Positions 9,740 through 23,875 are shown, counted from the first letter of the stretch. The stretch is 64,000 nucleotides of DNA from Belnapia rosea (GCF_900101615.1 NZ_FMZX01000001.1:682001-746000); one strand, 5' to 3'. Notes: generated from the letters alone by a model not told the origin. Numbers and translations: made by a program.

Positions 9740-9743
<4 letters not shown>
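9138..9743 (+). CDS. ThDP-binding decarboxylase subunit, PP domain (ComE-like)
   Basis: The 201-residue protein carries the ThDP diphosphate/Mg-binding motif GDGS (residues 80-83) followed 26 residues later by DN (108-109), and the [15 protein letters not shown] stretch seen in ComE-like subunits. It should pair with the PYR subunit encoded just upstream to make an alpha2beta2-type decarboxylase. I chose the ATG at 9138, which overlaps the previous stop; the frame is open further upstream but within the partner gene. Its stop codon (9741-9743) overlaps that of the convergent uvrA. Confidence 0.82.
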
Positions 9744-12622
<2,879 letters not shown>

Positions 12623-12655
12623 GCGGGGTCCTGCTCCACGGGGCGCGGCGCCCAC

Positions 12656-12670
12656 GTTCGCCTTGTGTTC
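12656..12670. promoter_or_regulatory. LexA-type SOS box (GTTC-N7-GTTC)
   Basis: The sequence GTTC-gccttgt-GTTC fits exactly the direct-repeat LexA operator known for alphaproteobacteria. It sits in the 135-base region between the divergent uvrA and ssb starts, both classical SOS genes, so one site may serve both promoters. Exact spacing plus context make chance occurrence unlikely. Confidence 0.8.
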
Positions 12671-12757
12671 TGGTAGTGATGCCATTATATGGGACTGGCG
12701 GGAAGGGCCTTCGGCAGGCATGGTCCTCCCCTTCCAGTTTCCAAGGGTTCGGACGGC

Positions 12758-13285
12758 ATGGCCGGCAGCGTCAACAAGGTAATTCTGGTGGGCAATCTGG
12801 GGCGTGACCCCGAGGTCCGCAACATGCAGTCCGGCGACCGGGTGGTGAGTTTTTCCATCGCCACCAGCGAGTCCTGGGCCGACCGCGCCTCGGGCGAGCG
12901 GAAGGAGCGGACCCAGTGGCACCGGATCGCCATCTTCAACCAGAAGCTCGGCGAGATCGCCGAGAAATTCCTGAAGAAGGGCAGCAAGGTCTATCTCGAG
13001 GGCCAGCTCGAAAGCCGGAAATACACCGACAAGGACGGCAACGAGCGTGAGGTCACAGAGGTGGTGCTGAGCCGTTTCCGGGGTGAGCTCACCCTGCTCG
13101 ATGGCCGCGGCGGCGGTGGCGAGATGGGCGAGGGCGGTGGCGGCTCTGCTGGCGGCCGGTCCTCCGGTGGCTATGAGCGCTCGGGTGGCGACCGGGCTCC
13201 GGCAAGCCGGGGCGGCGGCGGTGGTGGTGGCTGGGACAAGCCGAAGGGCGGCGCCAGCGATCTGGATGACGACATCCCGTTCTGA
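12758..13285 (+). CDS. ssb: Single-stranded DNA-binding protein
   Basis: SSB coats single-stranded DNA and recruits repair and replication proteins. The 175-residue protein starts [15 protein letters not shown], typical of alphaproteobacterial SSB, with the OB fold to about residue 112, a Gly/Ser/Arg-rich disordered linker, and the acidic tip DDDIPF that binds partner proteins. The ATG at 12758 was chosen because it begins the conserved N-terminus; the frame is open upstream. It is divergent from uvrA and shares the SOS box. Confidence 0.96.
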   Translation: MAGSVNKVILVGNLGRDPEVRNMQSGDRVVSFSIATSESWADRASGERKERTQWHRIAIFNQKLGEIAEKFLKKGSKVYLEGQLESRKYTDKDGNEREVTEVVLSRFRGELTLLDGRGGGGEMGEGGGGSAGGRSSGGYERSGGDRAPASRGGGGGGGWDKPKGGASDLDDDIPF

Positions 13286-13315
13286 GCCGGCTTCTCTGAA
13301 CCGGGGCGTTCCAGC

Positions 13316-15514
13316 CTAGCCGAAGCCCGGGAAGGGCGCGGGGTCCATGAAGCGGCGGACGGCATTGAGCACCAGCCGCGCCGCGGGTGTGGTGTAGTCG
13401 TTTATCGGCAGGGCGCCGATGTAATTCATCGAGCCGAAGGACAGTACCGCACCGCCTTTTGGTGCCTCGAAGAAGGTGATGTCGGAGCGCATCACCTCGT
13501 CATGCTGGCGTGGCCAGATCGTATGGTCGTAACGCTCCTCGTTCACCAGGGCGTAGCTCGGCTCGGTTACGATCGCCGTCGCCACGATCAGGGCATGGTG
13601 CGGGGTGCCGAGCCGTACATCCGCCCGATCCAGCTCATGCCCCGCGGCACCGCCGCCCATGAGGCCGCGCTCGCCGAATTCCTGGCCGGGCCTGGCGTCG
13701 ATGCCCTCGCGCAGGAAGGCAACGCGCGGATCAAGGATGCCAGGGGCGAAATGGTAGGGGTGGCCGGTATAGTCGCCCTGGGTGCTGAAGCCGATGCCGA
13801 CGATGCTTTGCGGCGGCCGGCCGAGGCGGCGCCAGAGCCCGCCATAGCTGCCGTCGAAGGCATGGTAGGATTCGCCCGGCTCGGCTGCCCAGAGGCGGAT
13901 GCCGCCCTCGGCGCGCCGGATCTCGAGCGCCCATGGCCCGTCAGCATGCGGCATCACCTTCCAGTAGAAGCCGTTGCCGCCGAGATAGAGGAAGCGGCCG
14001 CCGCCGGCGATGTAGTGCGCGACGCCGTCGAGTGTTTGCTCTGAATGGTATTCCGGGTGCTGTCCGGTCAGCACCACGCTGTAGGGGGCAAGCGCCGCGG
14101 CACCCTCCGCATGCAGATCGTGGTCGGTGACGACCTCGTAGTCGATCCCTTCGCGGTCCAGCATATCGATGATGTAGCTGTCGGCCGTGATCCAGTAGGT
14201 GCCGGACCCGCCGGGCGAGGGGTCCATGGTCTGGATGTGGTTGACCCGTTTGTCGATCATTGGCCGCCGCATGGAGGCATAGGCGACGCCGCTGCCATCC
14301 GTATGCCAGTTATAGGTCGAGAGGCCGTATTCCGGGTGCCCGTCCGGCGATTGCTGCAGGGCGCCCCAGGTGATGGCGCGGTCCCGCAACTGGGCCTGGC
14401 GGCCGGGGCGGGCGAAATTGCCATAGATCGTGTAGGTGAAGGTCGGAGCCAGGAAGGCGACCTTGGCACGAAGCCCGGGCTGCGCGGCACGGATGTAGAA
14501 CGGGATGTTGTCCCGCCAGCCGGCGCCTTCCAGATGCAGGGCATAGACGCCGCTCTGCCAGTCCGCCGGGATGGTGAGGCTGAGCGAGGGTTGCCAGCCG
14601 GCATCCCCCATATCGTCCTCGTGGAAATGGATGGCGGCCCATTGTTCCGGCGCCTCGGTCCAGCGCTGTACGGCGGCCGTCCAGCGGCTGCCGGTCATGG
14701 CGCGGGTCGGCAGATTGATGCAACGCCCATGCCAGCGGCCGGGGCCGATATCGGCGACATGGTCGCCGGTGATGCCGATGGCAAAATCCCATTCGGCCAG
14801 CAAGCCACTTTCGGGCAAGGCCGCACCCGCCGCCTGTGCCGCGAGCAGGGCGGCGGCATCCAGCCCGGCAGAGAGGCGCGGGCGCTCGATCTTGCCGTTG
14901 AAATGCCGTCCTGCCGGCAGGTCCGTCCCGATGGCGGCGCTGCCGAGGCCCATGGGCAGGGCAGGGAAGGTGCCAGTCGCCGTGGCTGCCTCGCTCCGGT
15001 CCAGCCGAGGCTTGCGAGGCTGCTGGCAGAGGGTGACGGTGCGGCTCTCCGGGTCGAGCACCATGGCGATGTCGTGCCAGGCCCGGCCGGTCAGTGGCAG
15101 GCCGGTTGAAACCCTTGTCCCATCGACCTCGCAGAAGGCACCCTCCGGTCCGAGGCCGAGTGCCAACCGGACACCGCCACCCTGCCAGGCCAGCACCACC
15201 CCCGGCTTCTCCGGCAGGGTCGGCCAGACCGTCGCCGCAAGGCCGACCTTCCGCCCGCCGTGGCCGAGATCGACCGCGGGGATGTCGACATAGCTGCCGC
15301 GGCGGATGGGTTGGTCCATCCCCGCATGGGTGCCCTCGATGGTGGAGGGCATCAGCATCTCGCGATACCCGGGGCCAGCAGGATTCGGATCCCCACAGTG
15401 GATGCGGGCGATACGGGCGGTGTAATCCGCCCCACCCTGAACACTGACCATGAAATGGATGGTTTCGCCCGGCTTCACGCTCCAGCGGTCGGCATAGCCG
15501 GTGATGGGGAGCAT
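13316..15514 (-). CDS. N,N-dimethylformamidase large-subunit-like protein
   Basis: The 732-residue protein resembles the large (beta) subunit of N,N-dimethylformamidase (DmfA2), an iron amidohydrolase that splits dimethylformamide to dimethylamine and formate. It starts MLPITGYADRWSVKPGETI, includes a concanavalin-like (LamG-type) region around residues 90-230, and a C-terminal glutamine-amidotransferase-like part with LTGQHPEYHSEQTLDGVAHYIAGGGRFLYLGGNGFYW read in pieces. Length is close to DmfA2 (about 760). No gene for a small alpha subunit lies beside it: neighbours are ssb (convergent) and gyrA (divergent). Many family members act on unknown amides, so the substrate is open. Confidence 0.72.
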   Translation of the reverse strand: MLPITGYADRWSVKPGETIHFMVSVQGGADYTARIARIHCGDPNPAGPGYREMLMPSTIEGTHAGMDQPIRRGSYVDIPAVDLGHGGRKVGLAATVWPTLPEKPGVVLAWQGGGVRLALGLGPEGAFCEVDGTRVSTGLPLTGRAWHDIAMVLDPESRTVTLCQQPRKPRLDRSEAATATGTFPALPMGLGSAAIGTDLPAGRHFNGKIERPRLSAGLDAAALLAAQAAGAALPESGLLAEWDFAIGITGDHVADIGPGRWHGRCINLPTRAMTGSRWTAAVQRWTEAPEQWAAIHFHEDDMGDAGWQPSLSLTIPADWQSGVYALHLEGAGWRDNIPFYIRAAQPGLRAKVAFLAPTFTYTIYGNFARPGRQAQLRDRAITWGALQQSPDGHPEYGLSTYNWHTDGSGVAYASMRRPMIDKRVNHIQTMDPSPGGSGTYWITADSYIIDMLDREGIDYEVVTDHDLHAEGAAALAPYSVVLTGQHPEYHSEQTLDGVAHYIAGGGRFLYLGGNGFYWKVMPHADGPWALEIRRAEGGIRLWAAEPGESYHAFDGSYGGLWRRLGRPPQSIVGIGFSTQGDYTGHPYHFAPGILDPRVAFLREGIDARPGQEFGERGLMGGGAAGHELDRADVRLGTPHHALIVATAIVTEPSYALVNEERYDHTIWPRQHDEVMRSDITFFEAPKGGAVLSFGSMNYIGALPINDYTTPAARLVLNAVRRFMDPAPFPGFG

Positions 15515-15586
15515 GAGGCAGCCTCCAGCGCAATGAAGACGGAAGTGTTTCGCTCCCCTCCGGGGGTGTCAATCACACCGGGCGAT

Positions 15587-15615
15587 TTGGCGAAGTGGCC
15601 TTGAATGCCTATATA
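15587..15615 (+). promoter_or_regulatory. Candidate sigma70-type promoter for gyrA
   Basis: TTGGCG (15587-15592) and TATATA (15610-15615) are separated by 17 bases, a good housekeeping promoter, about 90 bases upstream of the gyrA start. Just upstream (15565-15579) lies a short inverted repeat GGTGT-caatc-ACACC that could belong to this promoter or to the divergent dimethylformamidase-like gene. Confidence 0.55.
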
Positions 15616-15706
15616 AGGGTCATGGAACCCGCGGGCCGAGGCCCGCCGGGCGCCCGGTCATTGCCATTCCGGCAGGGCCGGCCGAGCCCCAAGGAAACCG
15701 AGACGC

Positions 15707-18512
<2,806 letters not shown>

Positions 18513-18520
<8 letters not shown>

Positions 18521-19025
18521 GCGCGTCGGGCTCTACGCCGGTACCTTCGATCCCGTGACGAACGGGCATCTCGATGTCATCGGCCGGGCGGCAGGGCTGC
18601 TCGACCGGCTGGTGATCGGTGTCGCCATCAACACCGGCAAGGGCCCGCTCTTCCCACTCGAGGAGCGGGTGGAGCTGGTGCGGGCCGAGGCTGCCCCGAT
18701 CGCCGGGCGCAGCGGCACCCGGGTCGAGGTGCTGCCCTTCGAGGGGCTGGTCGTCGACTTCGCCCGCCAGGTCGGCGCCGGGGTGATCCTGCGCGGCCTC
18801 CGCTCGGTCACGGATTTCGATTACGAATACCAGATGGCGGGTATGAATCGCCGGCTGGATGACAGCATCGAGACGGTCTTCCTTCTGGCCAGCGAGACGA
18901 ACCAATTCATCGCCTCGCGTTTGGTGAAGGAGATTGCGCGGCTCGGGGGTGACATCAGCAGCTTCGTGCCGAAACTGACACTGGAGCGGACCCTGGCCCG
19001 GGTGCGCGAGCCCCGGGCGGGCTGA
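18513..19025 (+). CDS. coaD: Phosphopantetheine adenylyltransferase
   Basis: CoaD transfers AMP to 4'-phosphopantetheine in the fourth step of coenzyme A synthesis. The 170-residue protein shows the nucleotidyltransferase motif TNGH (residues 16-19), [20 protein letters not shown], and the ISSFVPK segment near the C-terminus, all diagnostic. Length matches the family. The ATG lies inside the end of gyrA (overlap 18513-18520), so it is translationally coupled to gyrA. Confidence 0.96.
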
Positions 19026-19070
19026 GCCGGCCCGGTCTCCATACCGGTCCGGCCTTCATAGGAGAGACGA

Positions 19071-19616
19071 ATGCGCCGACGCGACCTGGCCGGGCTTGCC
19101 GCCCTGGCCACGACCAGCAGCCTCGCCACCACGGCTTCGGCCCAGGCGGAGGAGCGCCTGCAGCTCGAGCTGAAGGACGGCACGGTCACCATCCAATTCC
19201 TGCCCGATGTGGCGCCGAAGCATGTCGAGCGGATCAAGCTGCTGGTCCGGCGCGGCTTCTATGACGGCACCCCTTTCCATCGGGTGATCGAAGGCTTCAT
19301 GGCCCAGGGCGGCGACCCGACCGGCACCGGCACGGGCGGCGCACGGGACCTGCCCGATCTTCCGGCCGAGTTCACCAACAAGTACCGCTTCCTGCGCGGC
19401 ACCTGCGGCATGGCGCGCAGCCAGAACCCGAACAGCGCGAACAGCCAGTTCTTCATCATGTTCGCACCGGCGCCGAGCCTGGATGGCCAGTACACCATCT
19501 GGGGCAAGGTCATCGCCGGCATGGACGCCGTGGACAAGGTCAAGCGCGGCGCCCCCGGCAGCGGCACCGTCAGCGGGCCGGACAAGATCATCCGCGCACG
19601 CATCGTCACCGCCTGA
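19071..19616 (+). CDS. Cyclophilin-type peptidyl-prolyl isomerase, exported
   Basis: The 181-residue protein begins with MRRRDLAGLAALATTSSLATTASA, an export signal with a cut expected near Ala-Gln-Ala; the RRRD start is reminiscent of Tat signals. The cyclophilin core follows with FHRVIEGFMAQGGDPTGTGTGG (split here as the active-site Arg and Gln region) and ANSQFFIMFA. It should accelerate proline isomerisation of exported proteins. A strong ribosome site (aggagagacga) precedes the ATG. The next gene is a close paralogue without a signal, indicating tandem duplication. Confidence 0.9.
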   Translation: MRRRDLAGLAALATTSSLATTASAQAEERLQLELKDGTVTIQFLPDVAPKHVERIKLLVRRGFYDGTPFHRVIEGFMAQGGDPTGTGTGGARDLPDLPAEFTNKYRFLRGTCGMARSQNPNSANSQFFIMFAPAPSLDGQYTIWGKVIAGMDAVDKVKRGAPGSGTVSGPDKIIRARIVTA

Positions 19617-19643
19617 CACCCGAAATAACAGAGGAGTACCGCC

Positions 19644-20246
19644 ATGAGTGACGAAGCTGGCAGCCCGGCCGAAATTCCCGGCGAGCCCCCGATCGGCGAG
19701 CCCGCCGCTGCCCCCGCCGCCGCCCCCGCCGCCGCCACGCCTGACCCGGCGCTGGACAATACCCTGATCCTGGAGCTGAAGGACGGCAAGGTCACCATCG
19801 AGCTGCGGCCGGACCTGGCGCCGCAGCATGTCGAGCGGATCAAGACCCTGGTGCGCGCCGGCTTCTACGATGGTACGCCCTTCCATCGCGTGATTGAGGG
19901 CTTCATGGCCCAGGGCGGCGACCCGACCGGCACCGGCACGGGCGGCGCCCGCGATGCTGGCCATGCCGATCTTCCCGCCGAGTTCTCGCCGCCGGCCAAG
20001 GCCCGCTTCGTCCGCGGCACCTGCGGCATGGCGCGCACGCAGAACCCCGACAGCGCGAACAGCCAGTTCTTCATCATGTTCGGACCGGCGCCGAGCCTCG
20101 ATGGCCAGTACACCATCTGGGGCCGCGTCGTCTCCGGCATGGAGGTGGTCGACAAGATCAAGCGCGGCGGTGGTGGCAATGGGATGGTCCAGGGCCCCGA
20201 CAAGCTGGTCAAGGCGACCATCGCTGCGGACGCTCCGGCGACCTGA
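19644..20246 (+). CDS. Cyclophilin-type peptidyl-prolyl isomerase, cytoplasmic
   Basis: The 200-residue protein has an Ala/Pro-rich N-terminal tail (about residues 1-35, no hydrophobic signal) followed by a cyclophilin domain nearly identical to that of the upstream gene (FHRVIEGFMAQGGD, GTCGMARTQNPDSANSQFFIMF). It is presumably the cytoplasmic housekeeping form. It lies 27 bases after the exported paralogue with its own ribosome site (gaggag), so the pair is likely co-transcribed. A GC-rich hairpin follows the stop. Confidence 0.92.
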   Translation: MSDEAGSPAEIPGEPPIGEPAAAPAAAPAAATPDPALDNTLILELKDGKVTIELRPDLAPQHVERIKTLVRAGFYDGTPFHRVIEGFMAQGGDPTGTGTGGARDAGHADLPAEFSPPAKARFVRGTCGMARTQNPDSANSQFFIMFGPAPSLDGQYTIWGRVVSGMEVVDKIKRGGGGNGMVQGPDKLVKATIAADAPAT

Positions 20247-20256
20247 GACTTGACAG

Positions 20257-20296
20257 ATGGACGCCCCCGGGCTTTTGGGGGCGCCCGCCTGTCCAT
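20257..20296 (+). terminator. GC-rich hairpin after cyclophilin genes
   Basis: An inner stem gCCCCC/GGGGGc (20263-20268 with 20277-20282) around an 8-base loop is flanked by a second matching pair ATGGAC (20257-20262) and GTCCAT (20291-20296). It sits 10 bases after the stop codon and 11 bases before the tRNA. There is no T-run, so it may be a weak terminator or an RNA-processing structure. Confidence 0.4.
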
Positions 20297-20307
20297 GCGG
20301 TGCCTGT

Positions 20308-20383
20308 GAGCCGGTAGCTCAGCTGGTAGAGCACGGGACTTTTAATCTCGTGGCCGTGGGTTCGAATCCCACCCGGCTCACCA
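20308..20383 (+). tRNA. tRNA-Lys (anticodon UUU)
   Basis: The 76-base gene folds as a standard cloverleaf: acceptor GAGCCGG pairs with CCGGCTC, the D arm is GCTC-AGCTGGTAGA-GAGC-like, the anticodon loop reads CTTTTAA with anticodon TTT, the T arm is GTGGG-TTCGAAT-CCCAC, and CCA is encoded at 20381-20383. Confidence 0.97.
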
Positions 20384-20509
20384 GGGCGGCCCCCCAAACG
20401 TGCCATGCAAAACCTGGACGGCTGATCCTACTTTAATGCTGGATCGGAGCGCGGGCGGACGTGCATTCTGTACGGCTCGACGCGGCGGCCAATAGTCCGG
20501 GACACAACA

Positions 20510-20956
20510 ATGAATCACCACCAAGTCATCAACGTCTCGGACGAGGTGGGTGTTGATCCCAACGGGGTCCGGATCATTCTCGATACGGCGGAAGGCCCGC
20601 TTTCGTTATCCATCCCGCTGGAGACTGCCGAGGCATTGCTGTTGAACCTGCGAAGCGCTGCGGATGATGCACATCGGCAGCGCATCGTGCAGGGCAATGC
20701 GCTGCGCAAGGCCATCATCTCGACCGACCGCCCACCGCTCGACACCACCGGCTGCATGGCGAGCGCCACCGAGGATGGCCGAATCCTTCTGCAGTTCCGG
20801 CATGCCGCAGCGGCGACGACCTCGATCTTCGTGCCGCCCGTGGGGGCTGCCATGCTGGCGAAGGCGCTCGGCGACCTCAGCCGCACCGTGAAGCCCCAGG
20901 GCGCAGGCGGTGCCCCGCAGCAAATGACCGACCAAAGGGCGAAGCGCGGCGCCTGA
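20510..20956 (+). CDS. Hypothetical protein
   Basis: I do not recognise this 148-residue protein. It is soluble in appearance, with no signal or membrane segment: an N-terminal half with alternating hydrophobic/acidic strands (GVRIILDTAEGPLSLSIPLETAEALLLNL), a short middle region, and a polar, Lys/Arg/Gln-rich C-terminus. The pattern of coding bases and its isolated position between tRNA-Lys and the BenE-like gene support a real gene, but no clear ribosome site precedes the ATG. Confidence 0.6.
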   Translation: MNHHQVINVSDEVGVDPNGVRIILDTAEGPLSLSIPLETAEALLLNLRSAADDAHRQRIVQGNALRKAIISTDRPPLDTTGCMASATEDGRILLQFRHAAAATTSIFVPPVGAAMLAKALGDLSRTVKPQGAGGAPQQMTDQRAKRGA

Positions 20957-21055
20957 TGCGCGCCGCCGCCCCCGCCTGATGCTGGGGGGTGCTCTGGCTT
21001 CGGGCAGGACAGCGTGCTTTATCGCTGATCTCACTGCACTGCCTGGAAATCCTGC

Positions 21056-22204
21056 ATGCCCTCGCTGCCGGCCCTTGCGGCCGGGTTGCTCGCCGGCTTC
21101 GTCGGTTTCGCCTCCTCCTTCGCCGTGGTCCTGCAAGGGCTGAGCACCATGGGTGCCGGCCCGGCCGAGGCCGCCTCCGGCCTGATGGCCCTTTCCATGG
21201 CCATGGGGCTTTGTGGCATCGTCCTGAGCCTGTGGCGGCGCATGCCCATCAGCGTGGCCTGGTCGACGCCGGGAGCGGCATTGCTGGCGGCCTCCGCCAC
21301 GCCGGAAGGCGGCTTCCCCGTCGCGGTCGGTGCCTTCCTGATCAGCGGCGCGCTGCTGGTACTGGCGGGGCTGTGGCGGCCCTTCGGCCGGGCGGTGGCG
21401 TCGATCCCGGCGCCGCTCGCCAGCGCGATGCTGGCCGGGGTGCTGCTGGGCCTCTGCCTGGCACCCGTGCGGGTCATCGCCGAGGCGCCCTGGGCGGGCC
21501 TCGCCATCATCCTGGCCTGGGCCTTGGTCGGCCGGTTCAACCGGTTGCTGGCGGTGCCCGCGGCGCTGGCGGTGGCGGGCGCGGTCATCGCAGCGACCGT
21601 CGATTTGCCGCCGGGCATCCTTGCCGCGGCCGGGCCGGTACCGGTCTGGATCGCTCCACGCTTCACCTGGGCCTCGGCGATCGGCATCGCCCTCCCGCTC
21701 TTCATCGTCACCATGGCGTCGCAGAACATCCCCGGCATGGCGGTACTGACGGCCAATGGCTACCGGCCCGAGGCTGGGCCGCTTTTCGCGGTAACGGGGC
21801 TTTTCACCCTCGCCGGAGCACCGCTCGGTGGACATGCGGTCAATCTCGCCGCCATCACCGCGGCGCTCTGCGCCAGCCCGGAGGCGGAGCCGGATCCGTC
21901 GCGCCGGTGGTGGGCGGCGGTGGTGGCGGGGCTCGTCTATGTCGGCTTCGGGCTCCTGGCCGGTGCGGCGGTCGCCTTCATGGCGGCGGCGCCGCCGGTC
22001 CTGATCCAGGCGGTGGCCGGGCTGGCGCTGCTCGGTGCCTTCGGCAACGCGATGCATGCAGCGGTCGCGGCCCCGGCGCACCGGGAGGCGGCGATCATCA
22101 CCTTCGTGGTCACGGCATCGGGGCTCTCGATCTTCGGGATCAGTGGCGCCTTCTGGGGCTTGTTGGCGGGCGGCGCCATGCTGCTGCTGCACAGGCTTCG
22201 CTGA
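21056..22204 (+). CDS. BenE-family (benzoate/H+ symporter-like) transporter
   Basis: This 382-residue protein is almost entirely hydrophobic, with about 11-12 membrane segments, and matches the BenE family: the N-terminal LLAGFVGFASSFAVVLQGL, VAWSTPGAALL, and the central TMASQNIPGMAVLTANGY motif are characteristic. BenE proteins import benzoate with protons. No benzoate catabolic gene is adjacent, so the physiological substrate may be another aromatic acid. It faces a convergent Bug receptor gene 74 bases downstream. Confidence 0.88.
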   Translation: MPSLPALAAGLLAGFVGFASSFAVVLQGLSTMGAGPAEAASGLMALSMAMGLCGIVLSLWRRMPISVAWSTPGAALLAASATPEGGFPVAVGAFLISGALLVLAGLWRPFGRAVASIPAPLASAMLAGVLLGLCLAPVRVIAEAPWAGLAIILAWALVGRFNRLLAVPAALAVAGAVIAATVDLPPGILAAAGPVPVWIAPRFTWASAIGIALPLFIVTMASQNIPGMAVLTANGYRPEAGPLFAVTGLFTLAGAPLGGHAVNLAAITAALCASPEAEPDPSRRWWAAVVAGLVYVGFGLLAGAAVAFMAAAPPVLIQAVAGLALLGAFGNAMHAAVAAPAHREAAIITFVVTASGLSIFGISGAFWGLLAGGAMLLLHRLR

Positions 22205-22278
22205 TCCGCCGGGCCGTTCGCCAGAGCGACCTCCGTCCGGCGTGACCATCGGGCCGGAAGCCGCTCGACAGATCGAAG

Positions 22279-23241
22279 CTAATCGATTCGGATTCCCGCC
22301 GCCTCGGCGGTGCGCCGCCAGCGGGCTGATTCCGTGACGATGGTTGCGGCGAATGCGTCCGGGCTCGTCCAATGGGCGGCGGCGCCCTGCTCGCGCAGCC
22401 CGTCGCGCACCGCCGGCATCTCGCTTGCGGCCTTCAGCGCGGCCGACAGGCGCTCGACGATCGCGCCTGGCAGGCCGGCGGGGCCGAGCAGGCTGTACCA
22501 ATTATCTGCCAGTATCTCCGGCAGTCCGGCTTCCGAGGTGGTCGGCAGGTCGGGGAGGAGAGGGCTGCGGGCGGTGCTGGCGAGGGCGAGGGCGTGGAGC
22601 GCGCCGCTCCGCAGATGCGCCAGCACGACAGGCAGGTCGGCGAAGAGCAGTTGAATCTGCCCGCCCAGGAGGTCCGTCACCGCCGGCGCGCCGCCGCGAT
22701 AGGGTACAACGGTGAGTTCCATGCCGGTCTGCAGCCGCAGCATCTCCGCGGCGAGATGGGAAATGCCCGCAGCGCCCGCGGTGCCGATGGCAAGCCGCGT
22801 CCCTGGCCGCCGCGCGAGCGCCAGCAACCCGGCTAGGTCGGTCACGCCAAGGCCCGGAGCGGCGACCAGCGCTTCCGGCACCAGGGTGACGATGCTGACC
22901 GGGGTGAGGTCCTGCGGCACCCGGTAGGGCATGGTCGCCGTCACATGGGGGATGATGACGAGGGCGCCGCTGCTGGTCAGCACCAGCGTATGCCCATCGG
23001 GCGGCGCCTTGGCCACGGCATCGACGCCGAGCACGCCGCCGGCGCCGGGCCGGTTCTCGATCACCACAGGCTGCCCGAGCATGGCCGAGAGCGGCTGGGC
23101 ATAGAGTCGGGCAACGAGGTCGTTGGGGCCGCCGGGCGGAAACGGGACGATCAGGCGAATCGGCCGGCTCGGCCAGCCGGGTTGTGCCCATGCGGTGACT
23201 GGCAGGGCCGCGGCGGCCGCCAGCAACTGGCGTCGGTGCAT
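22279..23241 (-). CDS. Bug-family tripartite tricarboxylate receptor
   Basis: The 320-residue periplasmic solute receptor starts with a signal peptide (MHRRQLLAAAAALPVTAWA) and continues with WPSRPIRLIVPFPPGGPNDLVAR, the typical Bug/TctC N-terminus, and IENRPGAGGVLG. Bug proteins bind carboxylates for TTT-type importers, but no tctA/tctB genes are in the window, so it is an orphan receptor, a common situation in this lineage. The ATG at 23239-23241 starts the signal peptide; the frame is open further upstream without signal features. Confidence 0.88.
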   Translation of the reverse strand: MHRRQLLAAAAALPVTAWAQPGWPSRPIRLIVPFPPGGPNDLVARLYAQPLSAMLGQPVVIENRPGAGGVLGVDAVAKAPPDGHTLVLTSSGALVIIPHVTATMPYRVPQDLTPVSIVTLVPEALVAAPGLGVTDLAGLLALARRPGTRLAIGTAGAAGISHLAAEMLRLQTGMELTVVPYRGGAPAVTDLLGGQIQLLFADLPVVLAHLRSGALHALALASTARSPLLPDLPTTSEAGLPEILADNWYSLLGPAGLPGAIVERLSAALKAASEMPAVRDGLREQGAAAHWTSPDAFAATIVTESARWRRTAEAAGIRID

Positions 23242-23309
23242 GGGCGATCCTCCGCGTCTTGTTCTCCCATGATCATGCCGATGGAAGCCGCGGGCAGGAA
23301 GCGCCGCTG

Positions 23310-23705
23310 CTACCAGCCTGCCACCGGCGGTACCGCATAGGGTCGGCCATAGGGGTCGGCCTGGGGCTGCGGCTGATATTGGGGTTGGTACTGGGGCTGA
23401 TACTGCGGCTGGTATTGGGGCTGGTATTGCGGCTCGGCGTAGTAGCCCTGGGTGGCGGCCGATTCCCGCCGGTCCGCCGAATTGCCGACCAACCCGCCGA
23501 CCAGGGCGCCCGCCGCTGCCCCGCCGACGATGGCGCCGCCGCCCTGTCCGAGCACCGCCCCGAGCAAGCCACCCGCGGCCGCGCCGGTGACGGCGCCCGC
23601 GGCGGTACTCGAATGCGGTGTGGCGTAATAGGGCGTCTGCTCCACCTGCACGCAGGCGACGAGCGGGAGCGTCGTGAGGACCAAGAGCCCAGGCCTGAAC
23701 TTCAT
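23310..23705 (-). CDS. Glycine-zipper lipoprotein with Pro-Gln-Tyr-Gln repeats
   Basis: The 131-residue protein begins MKFRPGLLVLTTLPLVAC, a lipoprotein signal with lipobox LVAC (Cys18). A glycine-zipper block follows (AAGAVTGAAAGGLLGAVLG and GAIVGGAAAGALVGGLVGN), resembling outer-membrane glycine-zipper 2TM proteins of the SlyB/OsmB type. The C-terminus has six PQYQ-type units. The ATG at 23703-23705 has ggagg nine bases upstream; the ATG at 23711 is too close to it. Likely envelope-located; function unknown. Confidence 0.75.
   Translation of the reverse strand: MKFRPGLLVLTTLPLVACVQVEQTPYYATPHSSTAAGAVTGAAAGGLLGAVLGQGGGAIVGGAAAGALVGGLVGNSADRRESAATQGYYAEPQYQPQYQPQYQPQYQPQYQPQPQADPYGRPYAVPPVAGW
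23361..23432. repeat. Six 12-bp tandem units encoding PQYQ repeats
   Basis: The segment is six imperfect 12-base units (plus-strand form near ctggtattgggg) within the lipoprotein gene; each encodes Pro-Gln-Tyr-Gln, the last Pro-Gln-Pro-Gln. Unit number could vary by slippage without breaking the frame. Confidence 0.85.
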
Positions 23706-23875
23706 CACCATCCACCTCCGATGCGCCCTCGCAACGCGCGACGACCGGAAAGGCTGCATCAACCGTTACGGAAGCGGCCATCCGGTGGCCCTGCCGTGGC
23801 AATCCTGGGGCAGGCGGCCTCGACAGGCGCCTGGATCGGCGGAACACTGGCCCGGCGCAATCATCGGGGGATGCG

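Noticed and set aside
15565-15579. Inverted repeat GGTGT-caatc-ACACC upstream of gyrA as an operator
   Set aside because: Only 5-bp arms and no linked regulator; not strong enough to call separately.
20308-21055. tRNA-Lys as possible integration site of a mobile island
   Set aside because: No integrase gene and no second copy of the tRNA 3' end was found downstream in the window.
23361-23432. Short regular repeats suggestive of a CRISPR-like array
   Set aside because: Units are contiguous 12-mers without spacers and encode PQYQ in frame within a lipoprotein gene.
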